A stretch of DNA of 64,000 nt, taken from Pedobacter sp. MC2016-24 (GTDB lineage: Bacteria > Bacteroidota > Bacteroidia > Sphingobacteriales > Sphingobacteriaceae). This document shows, piece after piece, positions 17,367 to 25,820 of this stretch; positions within the stretch are counted from its first letter, which is position 1; each line of letters begins with the position of its first letter. The translations under genes and the position numbers were made by a program. Under the pieces are notes generated by a model, which saw only the letters and a list, made by a program, of their open reading frames with translations, ran no database searches and had not been told where the DNA came from. The stretch is taken from assembly GCF_015223055.1 (NCBI RefSeq), contig NZ_JADFBX010000004.1, forward strand, positions 124,001 to 188,000, given 5' to 3'.

Positions 17367-17388
17367 TAGTATACCGTCCGGTATACTA
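17367..17388. promoter_or_regulatory. Operator-like palindrome 2
   Basis: TAGTATACCG, two bases TC, and CGGTATACTA: perfect 10-bp arms ending 14 bases before the start codon of the BfmA-like gene. A protein bound here would block transcription or translation start, so autoregulation by the mobilisation protein is likely. Confidence 0.7.
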
Positions 17389-17402
17389 CATCCTGAAATG
17401 CC

Positions 17403-17954
17403 ATGAACGAAGACAACAACAAGACCATAAGATTTTCCAAGACCACAGACCAAAAACTCGAAAAGCTCAGTGAGAAATTCGGGCGGAATAAACTGCTATT
17501 ATTTAATCAGATGGTAGATTATTTCTACAAGACCAGCAAAGATCCTTCAGACATCAGCGATGAACTCCTGAAAAAGATGCTGGCCAAAAGTCACGATACC
17601 TATACCAGTTTCATCAAAGCGCAGGAGAAAATCCTGCTCATTCCCATGAGGCAGGATGTCAGCCGCATGATCAGCAACCAGGATCAGATCGTCAAATACT
17701 TTAATGATCAGGTCTTAAAAGCCAATAAGGAATTGTTGCAGAGTCAGCAGGGGATCGTCAGGCACTTTACAGAGACTGCCCAATTGATAAAGAGCCTGAA
17801 AGAAGGACAGGAGGATAAAAGCAGCCTGAAGATGAAGTTTATGTACATCCTGAACAATTACATCAAAGCCAGGGATAGCTTCAGTTTCACCACTTCGGCT
17901 AAAGAAAAGGAAGAATTAATTCTGGAGACACGCAAACTGGTTGCTAAACTCTAA
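17403..17954 (+). CDS. BfmA/BtgA-like mobilisation accessory protein
   Basis: A 183-residue protein. The N-terminal TIRFSKTTDQKLEKLSEKFG followed by NKLLLFNQMVDYFYKTSKDP resembles the ribbon-helix-helix-like start of BfmA/BtgA proteins, which bind DNA near oriT in Bacteroides mobile elements. The middle (residues 70-150) is predicted to be a long coiled coil rich in Gln and Lys. It lies three bases before the relaxase gene and right after the palindromes at 17314-17388, so it is likely both an oriT-binding protein and an autorepressor. The family call is by resemblance. Confidence 0.78.
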   Translation: MNEDNNKTIRFSKTTDQKLEKLSEKFGRNKLLLFNQMVDYFYKTSKDPSDISDELLKKMLAKSHDTYTSFIKAQEKILLIPMRQDVSRMISNQDQIVKYFNDQVLKANKELLQSQQGIVRHFTETAQLIKSLKEGQEDKSSLKMKFMYILNNYIKARDSFSFTTSAKEKEELILETRKLVAKL

Positions 17955-17957
17955 GTC

Positions 17958-18869
17958 ATGCACATCAACATTACCGATAGTGAAAAGGGCAAAGATACGG
18001 GCAGCAGCGGCCAGTTGGTGCATTACCTGGATAAAGAAAACAGGCTGGATGCGGAGAAAGCTCCTGAACTTTGGTTTAACGGCGATGGTCTGCAAATTGA
18101 ATCTTATGAAGTGAAATCCCGCATCGATCAAAACATCGCCAAGTTGTGCAGGGATGAAGCTAAATTTTTCCTGATCAATGTCAGCCCCAGTCAGAAGGAG
18201 ATTGCCCACCTGAAAGCCCTTTATAAAGAAGAGGATGTAAAAAAGGTACTGAAAGCCTACGCAGTCAAAGTCATGGACGAATATGCCAGGAACTTTAACC
18301 GTCCCGGAATACAAAGTCATAAAGACCTCCTGTGGTACGGCAAAGTCGAGAACTACCGGTATTATTCTCATAAGGATGCAGCGGTGAAAAAAGGGCTTAA
18401 AAAAGCAGGAGAACGAAAGGAAGGGGAGCAGTTACATGTTCAAATCATTGTGAGCCGCAAAGACATCAGCAACAAAATCAAACTCAGTCCGATGAATAAC
18501 TCGGATGGTAAAAATCAAAAGCATTCCAAGCGAATGGGAGAGTTCAACCGTTCTGCCTTTAAGCATTCCGGGGAAAAGCTGTTCGATCAGTTGTTTCGTT
18601 TTGAGCGCGGGTTGAAAGAAACTTTTGCCTATGCGAATACGCAGAAGAACGGAAGTCTGGAAGAGCGATTGGCCATACAGGAGAAAATAGCATCCGGGGA
18701 AAGGAAAAACGATAGGGAAATAACCCCTGTTCCCCAGTCCCAGGAAACATTATCACCCACTTTCATGGATCTGTTACTGGCAAAAGCAGATTACGATCCT
18801 TTAAACAACCAGTTGAAGAAAAAGCGCAAGAAGAAGGGACAACAAACCGACGTGCAGCAAGGACTTTAA
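17958..18869 (+). CDS. Relaxase (DUF5712-like mobilisation protein)
   Basis: A 303-residue protein placed between a BfmA-like protein and a VirD4-like coupling protein. Visible features are GSSGQLVHYLDKEN at the N-terminus, SHKDLLWYGKVENYRYYSH in the middle, and GEQLHVQIIVSRKD, whose His-x-Gln and hydrophobic run match the metal-binding region of small MobB-like relaxases. The Tyr residues near YRYYSH could supply the nicking nucleophile. The C-terminal end is Lys-rich (KKKRKKKG). It is expected to nick oriT and lead the strand into the recipient. The motif reading is moderate; the context is strong. Confidence 0.8.
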   Translation: MHINITDSEKGKDTGSSGQLVHYLDKENRLDAEKAPELWFNGDGLQIESYEVKSRIDQNIAKLCRDEAKFFLINVSPSQKEIAHLKALYKEEDVKKVLKAYAVKVMDEYARNFNRPGIQSHKDLLWYGKVENYRYYSHKDAAVKKGLKKAGERKEGEQLHVQIIVSRKDISNKIKLSPMNNSDGKNQKHSKRMGEFNRSAFKHSGEKLFDQLFRFERGLKETFAYANTQKNGSLEERLAIQEKIASGERKNDREITPVPQSQETLSPTFMDLLLAKADYDPLNNQLKKKRKKKGQQTDVQQGL

Positions 18870-18878
18870 GCAACAACC

Positions 18879-20882
18879 ATGAATACAGGAGAAGACATTC
18901 AATCTCTGCGTAAGATCATTGATCTGACGCGGCTGATCAGTATTGTGATACTGGTTATTCATTTTTATCTATGCTGCTATCAGGTGTTTGTACATTGGGG
19001 CCTGAATGCGGAACTGACCGATAAACTGTTTGGTAACATCGCGAGAACCGGACTTTTTGCAGATACCTTAAGACCTAAACTAGCAAGCTTATTATTGCTC
19101 TTGATCTCCCTTTTAGGCGTAAAAGGCAAAAAAGATGAAAAGATCCGCATCAATTCTATTGTAGCCTATCTGATCACAGGCTTACTGTTGTATTACATCA
19201 GTACTTTGTGTTTCTATATGCCTGTGAGTGCTGTTCTAATCACGCTGGCTTATATCGGCGTAACTACAACGGGGTATTTGTTGATACTCACTGGTGGCAC
19301 ACTCTTGAGTCGTATGATTAAAGATAAGTTACAGAAGGATATCTTTAATACGGACAATGAGACTTTTCCGCAGGAGGAACGGCTGTTGGAAAATGAGTAT
19401 TCGGTTAATCTGCCCGCCAAATACAGGTTAAAGGATCAGATCAGGGACAGCTGGATCAATGTCATCAATCCGTTCCGTGGGATGCTGGTAGCCGGTACGC
19501 CCGGTGCCGGTAAGTCGTATTTCATCATCCGGCACATCATTGACCAGCACATTGCTAAAGGTTATTCCATGTTTCTGTATGATTTTAAGTTCGATGATTT
19601 GAGCAAGATTGCTTACAATAAGCTGCTGAAATATCAGGGGAATTATGCAGTGAAACCGAAATTCTATGTGATCAATTTTGATGACCTGAACCGTACCCAC
19701 CGTTGTAATCCCCTGGATCCTGAAAGTATGGATGACCTGACCGATGCAACAGAAGCAAGTCGTACGATTATGATGGGGCTGAACCGAAGCTGGATCAAAA
19801 AAGAAGGGGATTTTTTCGTGGAATCTCCAATCAATTTCTTAACCGCGGTGATCTGGTATTTGAGGAAGTATAAGAAGGGGCGGTATTGTACGCTGCCGCA
19901 TGTCATCGAATTGATGCAGGCAGATTATGATCAGCTTTTTTCTTTTCTGCAGCAAGAAGAAGAGATTAAGGTGTTGGTGAACCCTTTTATTTCTGCCTGG
20001 CAGAATAAGGCGATGGCACAACTGGAAGGGCAGATCGCTTCCGCTAAGATTGGTTTAGCGAGGTTGTCTTCACCGCAATTGTATTATGTGCTCAGCGGTA
20101 ATGATTTCACGCTGGATGTCAATAATCCAAAGGAGCCCAAGATTGTCTGTGTGGGTAATAATCCGCAGAAGTTGCAGGTGTATGGGGCTGTGCTTTCCTT
20201 GTATGTTTCCCGGATGATCAAACTGGTGAACCGGAAAGCACAGTTGAAAAGCAGTTTGGTGTTTGACGAGTTCCCGACCATTTATTTTAACAACATGGAT
20301 AGTTTAATTGCGACGGCCAGGAGTAATAAGGTGGCGACGACGCTGGCAGTTCAGGATTTCAGTCAGTTGAAGAAGGATTATGGTTCGGAACAGGCGGATG
20401 TGATTGTCGGGATTGTGGGCAATGTGATCAGTGGGCAGGTGACGGGAGACACGGCGAAGAAGTTGAGTGAGAATTTTGGGAAGATCATGCAGGACAGGGA
20501 GAGCCGGAGTATCAACAGTTCGGATATTTCGATTTCCAGGTCTTTGCAGTTGGAGTATGCGATTCCGGCGGCCAAGATTTCAGCACTTTCTTCAGGGGAG
20601 TTTGTCGGTATGGTGGCAGATAACCCGGATCAGAAGATTCAGCTGAAGATGTTTCATTCGGAAATCCAGAATGATCATGGGGCAATTGCAGTGGAGGAAG
20701 CTGCTTACAAACCGATCCCTGTTATTGAGCCTGTAAGTTATGGGGATGTAATGGAGAATTACATCCGGATTAAAGCGGAGGTGGATGAACTGCTGAAGGC
20801 AGAGTGTAAGCAGGTATCTGATCAGAGCGAAAATGATCAGGAAGGAAGCCAAGGAGCCGTCGAGTCGTTAGTTTCGGTATAG
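18879..20882 (+). CDS. Type IV coupling protein (VirD4/TraG/MobC type)
   Basis: A 667-residue ATPase that hands the relaxase-DNA complex to the transfer channel at the inner membrane. The N-terminus has several transmembrane segments in residues 10-150 (for example ISIVILVIHFYLCCYQVFVH and LLLLISLLGV). Walker A is VAGTPGAGKSYFIIRH near residue 205, Walker B-like VFDEFPTIYFNN near residue 465, and the conserved TTLAVQDFSQLKKDYG follows. The length is typical. It starts nine bases after the relaxase stop, and both are in one operon. Confidence 0.93.
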   Translation: MNTGEDIQSLRKIIDLTRLISIVILVIHFYLCCYQVFVHWGLNAELTDKLFGNIARTGLFADTLRPKLASLLLLLISLLGVKGKKDEKIRINSIVAYLITGLLLYYISTLCFYMPVSAVLITLAYIGVTTTGYLLILTGGTLLSRMIKDKLQKDIFNTDNETFPQEERLLENEYSVNLPAKYRLKDQIRDSWINVINPFRGMLVAGTPGAGKSYFIIRHIIDQHIAKGYSMFLYDFKFDDLSKIAYNKLLKYQGNYAVKPKFYVINFDDLNRTHRCNPLDPESMDDLTDATEASRTIMMGLNRSWIKKEGDFFVESPINFLTAVIWYLRKYKKGRYCTLPHVIELMQADYDQLFSFLQQEEEIKVLVNPFISAWQNKAMAQLEGQIASAKIGLARLSSPQLYYVLSGNDFTLDVNNPKEPKIVCVGNNPQKLQVYGAVLSLYVSRMIKLVNRKAQLKSSLVFDEFPTIYFNNMDSLIATARSNKVATTLAVQDFSQLKKDYGSEQADVIVGIVGNVISGQVTGDTAKKLSENFGKIMQDRESRSINSSDISISRSLQLEYAIPAAKISALSSGEFVGMVADNPDQKIQLKMFHSEIQNDHGAIAVEEAAYKPIPVIEPVSYGDVMENYIRIKAEVDELLKAECKQVSDQSENDQEGSQGAVESLVSV

Positions 20883-20904
20883 TATTCAGAATATTGAATT
20901 TTTA

Positions 20905-20912
20905 TACATTTG
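20905..20912 (+). promoter_or_regulatory. Possible -7 element of the CoiA-like gene
   Basis: TACATTTG matches TAnnTTTG and lies 21 bases before the ATG at 20934. No convincing -33 element is seen at the right distance. Confidence 0.4.
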
Positions 20913-20933
20913 CTTGGATTCGTTTTCAAAAAT

Positions 20934-21686
20934 ATGCAGTATGCTTTTGTAGATGGGAGTAAAGTAGAAGCCCGGAAGGGACTGAAAGGGATATGCATAG
21001 GATGCGGAAATGAGATGATTCCTAAATGTGGGGAATCAAAATTGCACCATTGGGCGCATCGGGTATTGACGAAATGTGATTCCTGGTGGGAACGCGAAAC
21101 GATCTGGCATAGGGAATGGAAAGATCAATTCCCCGAAAGTTATCGGGAAATCAGCTTTTATGACGAAATTATGCAGGAGTACCATAGGGCAGATGTGCAT
21201 ACCCCGGAAGGATTGACCATTGAGTTTCAGAATTCTTCGCTTTCAATTGCGGAATTGCAGAGCCGGGAGGCCTTTTATCAGAAGCTGATCTGGGTGATCA
21301 ATGGGTTGAAATTTAAGGGATTTAGTTTGGGTAAGTCCATTCCGGATCCAAAGAGCGCTATTTTGAAAGAGTATGAACTTAGCGGTGGATCTCATGTGGT
21401 GTATACCAGAAAGTCAGAAAGGCTTTTCCCGCCAAGGTTAAAAGATAAATTCACGCTGGAGCATCCTGCCTTTAATCACATTCAAGCGTCGAATATTCAT
21501 TATTCTTTTGATTGGAAGCATGCTCATAAAGCCTGGTTGCAAAGTAATCTTCCTGTGTTTATTGATCTGGGTGGGCATTTTCTTTATTGGCTGAAAAAGC
21601 GCGAACAGGCATCAGGTGAATTTTTCTATTTGCAAATGGTGAGCAAGCTTACTTTCATTAATAGATACCACAAACACCCTATTTGA
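20934..21686 (+). CDS. CoiA-like nuclease-related protein
   Basis: About 250 residues, starting at ATG 20934 (MQYAFVDGSKVEARKGLKG); an upstream TTG at 20910 is less likely because it overlaps a -7 element. The N-terminal zinc-binding part has CIGCGNEMIPKCG followed by HHWAHR, and the middle has IWHREWKDQFPE, HRADVHTPEGLTIEFQNSSL, which carries the Asp and E-x-Q residues of the restriction-like competence protein CoiA. CoiA-like proteins act on incoming or processed DNA. In an ICE it may help DNA handling in the recipient. The gene ends within the convergent small gene at 21679. Confidence 0.82.
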   Translation: MQYAFVDGSKVEARKGLKGICIGCGNEMIPKCGESKLHHWAHRVLTKCDSWWERETIWHREWKDQFPESYREISFYDEIMQEYHRADVHTPEGLTIEFQNSSLSIAELQSREAFYQKLIWVINGLKFKGFSLGKSIPDPKSAILKEYELSGGSHVVYTRKSERLFPPRLKDKFTLEHPAFNHIQASNIHYSFDWKHAHKAWLQSNLPVFIDLGGHFLYWLKKREQASGEFFYLQMVSKLTFINRYHKHPI

Positions 21687-21918
21687 TTGCAGAATCAGGA
21701 GATTCATGCGCGTGTATCGCTTCCCTGATGGCATTTAAAAGAGGCAAGTCCAACTCACAGTCGGAGGTCAGGCAATGTTCGTGGTTTTGATCATCTAATT
21801 CTATGGTGCCTATCTTATCTTCATCCTGGTAGATATCAAATACGTGGTTACCTAATCGTGTAATGTTATAAGTATGTTCCTGGCCGTTACTGGCGACCTC
21901 TATTCTAAATTGATTCAT
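21679..21918 (-). CDS. Small acidic hypothetical protein
   Basis: A 79-residue protein with two beta-like segments (YNITRLGNHVFDIYQDEDKI and GTIELDDQNHEHCLT) and a short helix at the end (LLNAIREAIHAHE). The ATG at 21918 has the purine-rich AAAGGG just upstream. It overlaps the 3' end of the CoiA-like gene by eight bases, in convergent orientation. I do not recognise it; codon use looks real. Confidence 0.62.
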   Translation of the reverse strand: MNQFRIEVASNGQEHTYNITRLGNHVFDIYQDEDKIGTIELDDQNHEHCLTSDCELDLPLLNAIREAIHAHESPDSAIK

Positions 21919-22026
21919 CCCTTTACTTTTTGGAATAACAAGCGATCAGAAGGAATTGTTCGTCAGTCGATGTTAATCTATTTTTCCTAAGGTGAGGCTC
22001 TATAAAAAATCAATTATTCAGCCAAG

Positions 22027-22148
22027 TTCCCCAGCCGGTGGACATAGGGGTTCGCTTCGCCAAAGTAGTATTCAAAAAATGGGTATCCCTTCGGGAGCCT
22101 CCACATTTTTTGAATCTCCACTTTGCCCCAATGCCACCGGCTGGGGGG
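22027..22148. repeat. 120-base inverted repeat with UUCG-type tip
   Basis: A long, imperfect hairpin. The outer arms CCCCAGCCGGTGG (22029-22041) and CCACCGGCTGGGG (22134-22146) pair perfectly. Inner blocks CAAAGT/ACTTTG and ATTCAAAAAATG/CATTTTTTGAAT also pair. The tip is TCCC-TTCG-GGA, the very stable UUCG tetraloop. It sits between a divergent small gene and the RadC-like gene at 22185. It could be a structured RNA, an ssDNA element used during transfer, or a small repeat element. Confidence 0.85.
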
Positions 22149-22184
22149 CAGGCACCATAATTAATTTTCATTAAATCAATAGTT

Positions 22185-22658
22185 ATGGAAAAGCTGCAAA
22201 TTCAAAATGACTTCTCAAAAGTCGCTGAAATTAAAATCAGTTACCTGCCTAAGTTCAAAGCTTGTGAATGCCCCAGGGTTACTTCTTCCAAAGAAGGATT
22301 CGGAGTAATGTTCAAATGTTGGAATAAAAATACCATTTCCTTTCAGGAAGAATTTAAGATCCTTTTACTGAACCATCATGGTAGAGTACTGGGATTCTAC
22401 CACATTGGTACCGGTGGTATGGCTGGTGTAGTAGTGGATGCTAAGTTAATATTTAGTGCAGCATTAAAAGCCTGCGCCAGTTCAATTATGTTGTTCCACA
22501 ATCATCCTTCAGGCAACCGCATACCAAGTACTGAAGACATCAGAATTACTGGAAGATTAGTAGAAGTGGGTAAGCTGTTGGATCTTCCCGTTTTGGATCA
22601 TTTAATCATCACGCCTGACCAAAGTTACTTTTCATTTGCGGATGAAGGGCTGATCTGA
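22185..22658 (+). CDS. RadC-like JAB-domain protein
   Basis: A 157-residue protein of the short, mobile-element type that lacks the N-terminal helix-hairpin-helix of chromosomal RadC. The JAMM metal motif is complete: a Glu in FQEEFKILLLNHHG, then MLFHNHPSGNRIPSTEDIR (H-x-H...D). GFYHIGTGGMAGVVVD is also typical. Such genes are common on Bacteroidota conjugative elements; the biochemical role is unknown. The start ATG follows the large hairpin by 36 bases. Confidence 0.9.
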   Translation: MEKLQIQNDFSKVAEIKISYLPKFKACECPRVTSSKEGFGVMFKCWNKNTISFQEEFKILLLNHHGRVLGFYHIGTGGMAGVVVDAKLIFSAALKACASSIMLFHNHPSGNRIPSTEDIRITGRLVEVGKLLDLPVLDHLIITPDQSYFSFADEGLI

Positions 22659-22774
22659 TTTGCCTTCGTCCAGGGAACATATTCTTTGTTTCCCGAATAA
22701 TCTTCCTAAGGATGTTCTGTTCGTTTAAAATATAACAGAATAACTCCTTGGATTTTTAAATCAAAGGGGCTGAA

Positions 22775-24736
22775 TTAGCTTTTAAAATCAATCGGTAAAT
22801 ATTCTTTATATTTCTTTTGCAGATACTCTAGACCCTCCTCATTATCTTGCAAATTTAGGTTCAATTTTTCCTTAATAAATTCGTGTCTAAGTTTTGCTTC
22901 GTTTAAAATATGTCCCCATGGCAAAATATAGACATCAAAGTTATCTCCTTCAGCTACATGACCATATTTTCTGTTTTTTTGCTGGAGATAAGGCTCTATT
23001 TCCTTTTTTATATCTTTGGTAACCAGAATAAATTTCCACTTGGTTTTTTCTTTGGGAAACCTTGGATCATTTGAGACTTTTGTTGCATAAGATTCTATTT
23101 GCGTTTTTTCAGTAAAACCAGCATCAACAGTTGGTTTTTTTAATTCGATAATCAGATTTTCTTTTCCTGCATTGCCCATGCTATACTGTTGCCATAGACA
23201 AACATCTGGTATTGTCTGCAAATCTTTATTTTCAGATTGCTCGACAATCTCAAGGAAATCTTCACGTTGTAAGGAATCTTTTAAATATGCTTTAAGGACG
23301 TTTTTTAGTGTAACATCATCAACGCCATACGTGTAGTTATCGCCAAATATCCAGGTTTCATTTACAATAATTTTATGGAGATGCTTTCGTTCCTTAATGT
23401 TTTTATTCAAATCAGGACTGTAAATTATCTGTTCTAGTCCGTTAAGTAGATTAAGACGGTTTTTTATTTCCGTCATTGTATCTATAATATTTGATAGGGA
23501 GCTGTCTTCTAATATTTCAGCCAACTCAATTCTTTTCTCTTCAGGCAATTCAATGACTTCAGAAAGAATTCGTTGTAGAGCAGTCGAATCCTGCTCTAGA
23601 GCTTCTTTAATTAATGTTAGTGTAAATTTTTTATTTTGATCATCCTGATCATCGAACGTAGGTAAGTACTCATGAATTTGCAATGCTACGATGTCGAAAA
23701 CCTGCCGTTTACTAACTTCAACTACGTTTTCAGCCTCGCCCTTGTACGGATAAATACCCTTAGATTTTAATTCGGTAATAAATTCACCAGAATACTGATG
23801 TAATCTCCTGCGTACATAATCTCGCGCAAATTTTTTAGATTCTCCAAATACATTTTGCAGCGCATCATCGAAGTTCTCTAAATCGATCCGATTTTCTTTA
23901 TGTAGTTTTTCTATATAATTAGACTGGATGAATATTGATATAGGAATGGACGACCGTATACCTAAATTGAGCTCTCTAAACGGGACACCTTTTACACTAC
24001 ATAAATAGGCTTTTTTCTTGATGTCAAAATTCCACTCTAAAATTTTTATGGTAAATCTGTATGTCAGTGAACCGTCTTGAATAGTGATTTCTTTCTCTTC
24101 AGAATTTTTAATTAGAGATTCAAATTCTAGTTTATGCCCATTAAAAAGTATGACGAAGTCTGGGTAGTTAATCCAATATGAAGCGAATTTTTGCTCCAGA
24201 TCTTTTCTGTTTTTCTGGTCTATTGCCTGATGACAGGTTTCTTGGTTAACATTCTGAATTGTAACTGTAAACCCTGTTTTGTCTTTATTATCTTTAATAA
24301 GTTTAGGGTCACCAATTTCCGATTTGGACAGATCATTGTGATCTATGGTTATTGTAAATTCTTTAATTCCTTTACTACTTTTATATCTGCTGTTAAAAAT
24401 AACTAAATCACCCAGGGCGAGTGATTTATATCTTCCTTTTCCTTCTTTTCCATGATATGGCCTACCGTTAGGACTGGAGTTTTTTATTTTTTTTTCAGAA
24501 CCGCCTAACCTTCCGAAAACTTCTTGCGCATTCTCATAAGTAATGCCACTTCCGTTATCTGATATAATGATTTCATCAATAAAGCTTACCGCATTCTTTT
24601 TGTAGTCAATGTTTATTAAGGTTGAATCTGCATCGAGAGCGTTCCAAATCAATTCTGATATAGCAGTAATTCCATTGGCTCGTGTTAAGGATTCAATATG
24701 ATCCTTTTCGACACCTAAATCAATTGTTTTTGACAT
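22775..24736 (-). CDS. GHKL ATPase with C-terminal PD-(D/E)xK-like domain, possible defence protein
   Basis: A 653-residue protein. Residues 1-200 are a histidine-kinase/Hsp90/MutL-type ATPase: ISELIWNALDADS (N box, ending in the conserved Asn and Asp), IIISDNGSGITYENAQEVFG (G1 box), GRPYHGKEGKGRYKSLALG (G2 box). The middle part is helical. Near residues 510-545, IPDVCLWQQYS followed by NLIIELKKPTVDAG gives the spacing Asp...Glu-x-Lys of a PD-(D/E)xK nuclease. A MORC-like or MutL-like switch coupled to a nuclease is a design seen in antiphage genes, and the gene stands alone in an accessory island. I infer a defence role without a family name. Confidence 0.75.
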   Translation of the reverse strand: MSKTIDLGVEKDHIESLTRANGITAISELIWNALDADSTLINIDYKKNAVSFIDEIIISDNGSGITYENAQEVFGRLGGSEKKIKNSSPNGRPYHGKEGKGRYKSLALGDLVIFNSRYKSSKGIKEFTITIDHNDLSKSEIGDPKLIKDNKDKTGFTVTIQNVNQETCHQAIDQKNRKDLEQKFASYWINYPDFVILFNGHKLEFESLIKNSEEKEITIQDGSLTYRFTIKILEWNFDIKKKAYLCSVKGVPFRELNLGIRSSIPISIFIQSNYIEKLHKENRIDLENFDDALQNVFGESKKFARDYVRRRLHQYSGEFITELKSKGIYPYKGEAENVVEVSKRQVFDIVALQIHEYLPTFDDQDDQNKKFTLTLIKEALEQDSTALQRILSEVIELPEEKRIELAEILEDSSLSNIIDTMTEIKNRLNLLNGLEQIIYSPDLNKNIKERKHLHKIIVNETWIFGDNYTYGVDDVTLKNVLKAYLKDSLQREDFLEIVEQSENKDLQTIPDVCLWQQYSMGNAGKENLIIELKKPTVDAGFTEKTQIESYATKVSNDPRFPKEKTKWKFILVTKDIKKEIEPYLQQKNRKYGHVAEGDNFDVYILPWGHILNEAKLRHEFIKEKLNLNLQDNEEGLEYLQKKYKEYLPIDFKS

Positions 24737-24884
24737 ATGTTTAAAGTTAGCGTTATAAATTTTTCATGTTCTTATAAACCATGTTTTGGTAAATATAGCA
24801 AGATTTTACCAATCGGGTGTCTATATATAAAGCTAATAAAAATAGTTTTATATATTCTTAAAAACTAAAAATATTAGTAATTTA

Positions 24885-24917
24885 TTTGAAATTGCATCAT
24901 GATTTAACCTAGCTTTG
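24885..24917 (+). promoter_or_regulatory. Promoter of the S24-alkB operon
   Basis: TTTG at 24885-24888 and TAGCTTTG at 24910-24917 are separated by 21 bases and match the Bacteroidota consensus. The start codon at 24939 is 21 bases downstream. The region is very A+T-rich. Confidence 0.7.
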
Positions 24918-24938
24918 CAGGTACCTAAGTTTTAAATC

Positions 24939-25409
24939 ATGAGAGAAGTTGAGCTGTTCAAAAGGGGAACTGCGCAAACGCTGGTACCCTTGTTTGCTAA
25001 AGATGAAAAATTAACCTTTCAAAGTCCTGTATCTGAATATGAACAGTTGCGCACCACATTAAACACCGAAGGTGAGGTGAGTAGCCATGAGCTTTATTTT
25101 GCAAAAGTCATAGGCGAGGGAATGATCGCTTCCGGTATTTTTCCGGACGACATGCTGGTTGTGGATCAGTCGCTGGAACCAGAGCAGGGAGATATTGTAG
25201 TTTGTGAACTGGCGGGGAGTTTTATGCTCAGGGCTTACTACACAAAGGCTGGCAGAGCATATTTGCTGGCAGATAACAATTATTTTAAACCTGTCGAACT
25301 GGACAAAGGAGCCAATTGCCGGATCTGGGGAGTAGTACCATTCAGTTTGATCGACCAACGAAGGAGGAAAAATGCACGTATCAGCCGTTTTGAACAATTT
25401 TTACGCTAA
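24939..25409 (+). CDS. S24/UmuD-like protein with both catalytic residues replaced
   Basis: A 156-residue protein that aligns over residues 50-140 with UmuD and LexA C-terminal domains: SSHELYFAKVIGEGMIASGI, then PDDMLVVDQSLEPEQGDIVV, then RIWGVVPFSLID. The usual G-D-S-M with the nucleophile Ser is here G-E-G-M (Gly61), and the usual Lys in the F-x-V-K-R segment is Arg98 in SFMLRAYY. It should therefore not self-cleave by the known Ser-Lys mechanism. There is no helix-turn-helix. It leads an operon with an unknown protein and AlkB, five bases upstream of the former. Confidence 0.82.
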   Translation: MREVELFKRGTAQTLVPLFAKDEKLTFQSPVSEYEQLRTTLNTEGEVSSHELYFAKVIGEGMIASGIFPDDMLVVDQSLEPEQGDIVVCELAGSFMLRAYYTKAGRAYLLADNNYFKPVELDKGANCRIWGVVPFSLIDQRRRKNARISRFEQFLR

Positions 25410-25413
25410 GACG

Positions 25414-25818
25414 ATGAGAAAATCTGGATATACGCCGGAGGGCTATCTTTGGCAATTGGAGTACCGGGACACGGTGAGACTTTTACAGGAAAAGCTGTTG
25501 TTGTTTATCCGGCTGAATGAGAAACTACGGAATAACATCGGCAATCCTAGTCGTTTCGTAAGCAATTCTGTGGAGGCTATTGAATTCAATTTTATCGAAT
25601 TTTCGGAAGGGTATAGGCTAAAATTTATTGAGCCGGATTTTGACAAATATTGTATGCGGTTGATGGAGCTGCTGGAACCCGTGCTGACAGGTTTTGTAAA
25701 GGAGATCGGTTATGGAGCGCATGGTTTCAGGTTCAGGTTTCGTTATGGAAGCGAGGTGCTGGAAAAGCATAAATCCATTTGGGGTATCAGTCATGGCGGT
25801 GAGGATCAACGGGCGTAG
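25414..25818 (+). CDS. Hypothetical protein between S24-like and AlkB
   Basis: About 135 residues from ATG 25414 (MRKSGYTPEGYLWQLEYRDT); this start lies four bases after the preceding stop and avoids the overlap given by the upstream ATG at 25372. Features are a helical N-half (RLLQEKLLLFIRLNEKLRNN) and a C-half with FIEPDFDKYCMRLMELLEP and HGFRFRFRYGSEVLEKHKS. No membrane segment or known motif is seen. Being sandwiched between a UmuD-like protein and AlkB, with two bases to the latter, it is probably part of a DNA-damage response unit. Confidence 0.72.
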   Translation: MRKSGYTPEGYLWQLEYRDTVRLLQEKLLLFIRLNEKLRNNIGNPSRFVSNSVEAIEFNFIEFSEGYRLKFIEPDFDKYCMRLMELLEPVLTGFVKEIGYGAHGFRFRFRYGSEVLEKHKSIWGISHGGEDQRA

Positions 25819-25820
25819 CG

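Larger units (their letters stand above)
17182..17402 (+). other. Candidate origin of transfer region
   Basis: A 221-base gap before the mobilisation genes with four inverted repeats in a row: CCTTTTC/GAAAAGG (17233-17252), CCCCC..ATTGC/GCAAT.GGGGG (17285-17310), AAGTATAC/GTATACTT (17314-17334) and TAGTATACCG/CGGTATACTA (17367-17388). In Bacteroidota mobile elements the oriT lies directly upstream of the mob genes. A nick site cannot be pointed to from sequence alone. Confidence 0.6.

Noticed and set aside
21992..22174. 60-residue open frame across the large hairpin
   Set aside because: It is explained by the G+C-rich inverted repeat; there is no ribosome-binding context and the other strand is as open.
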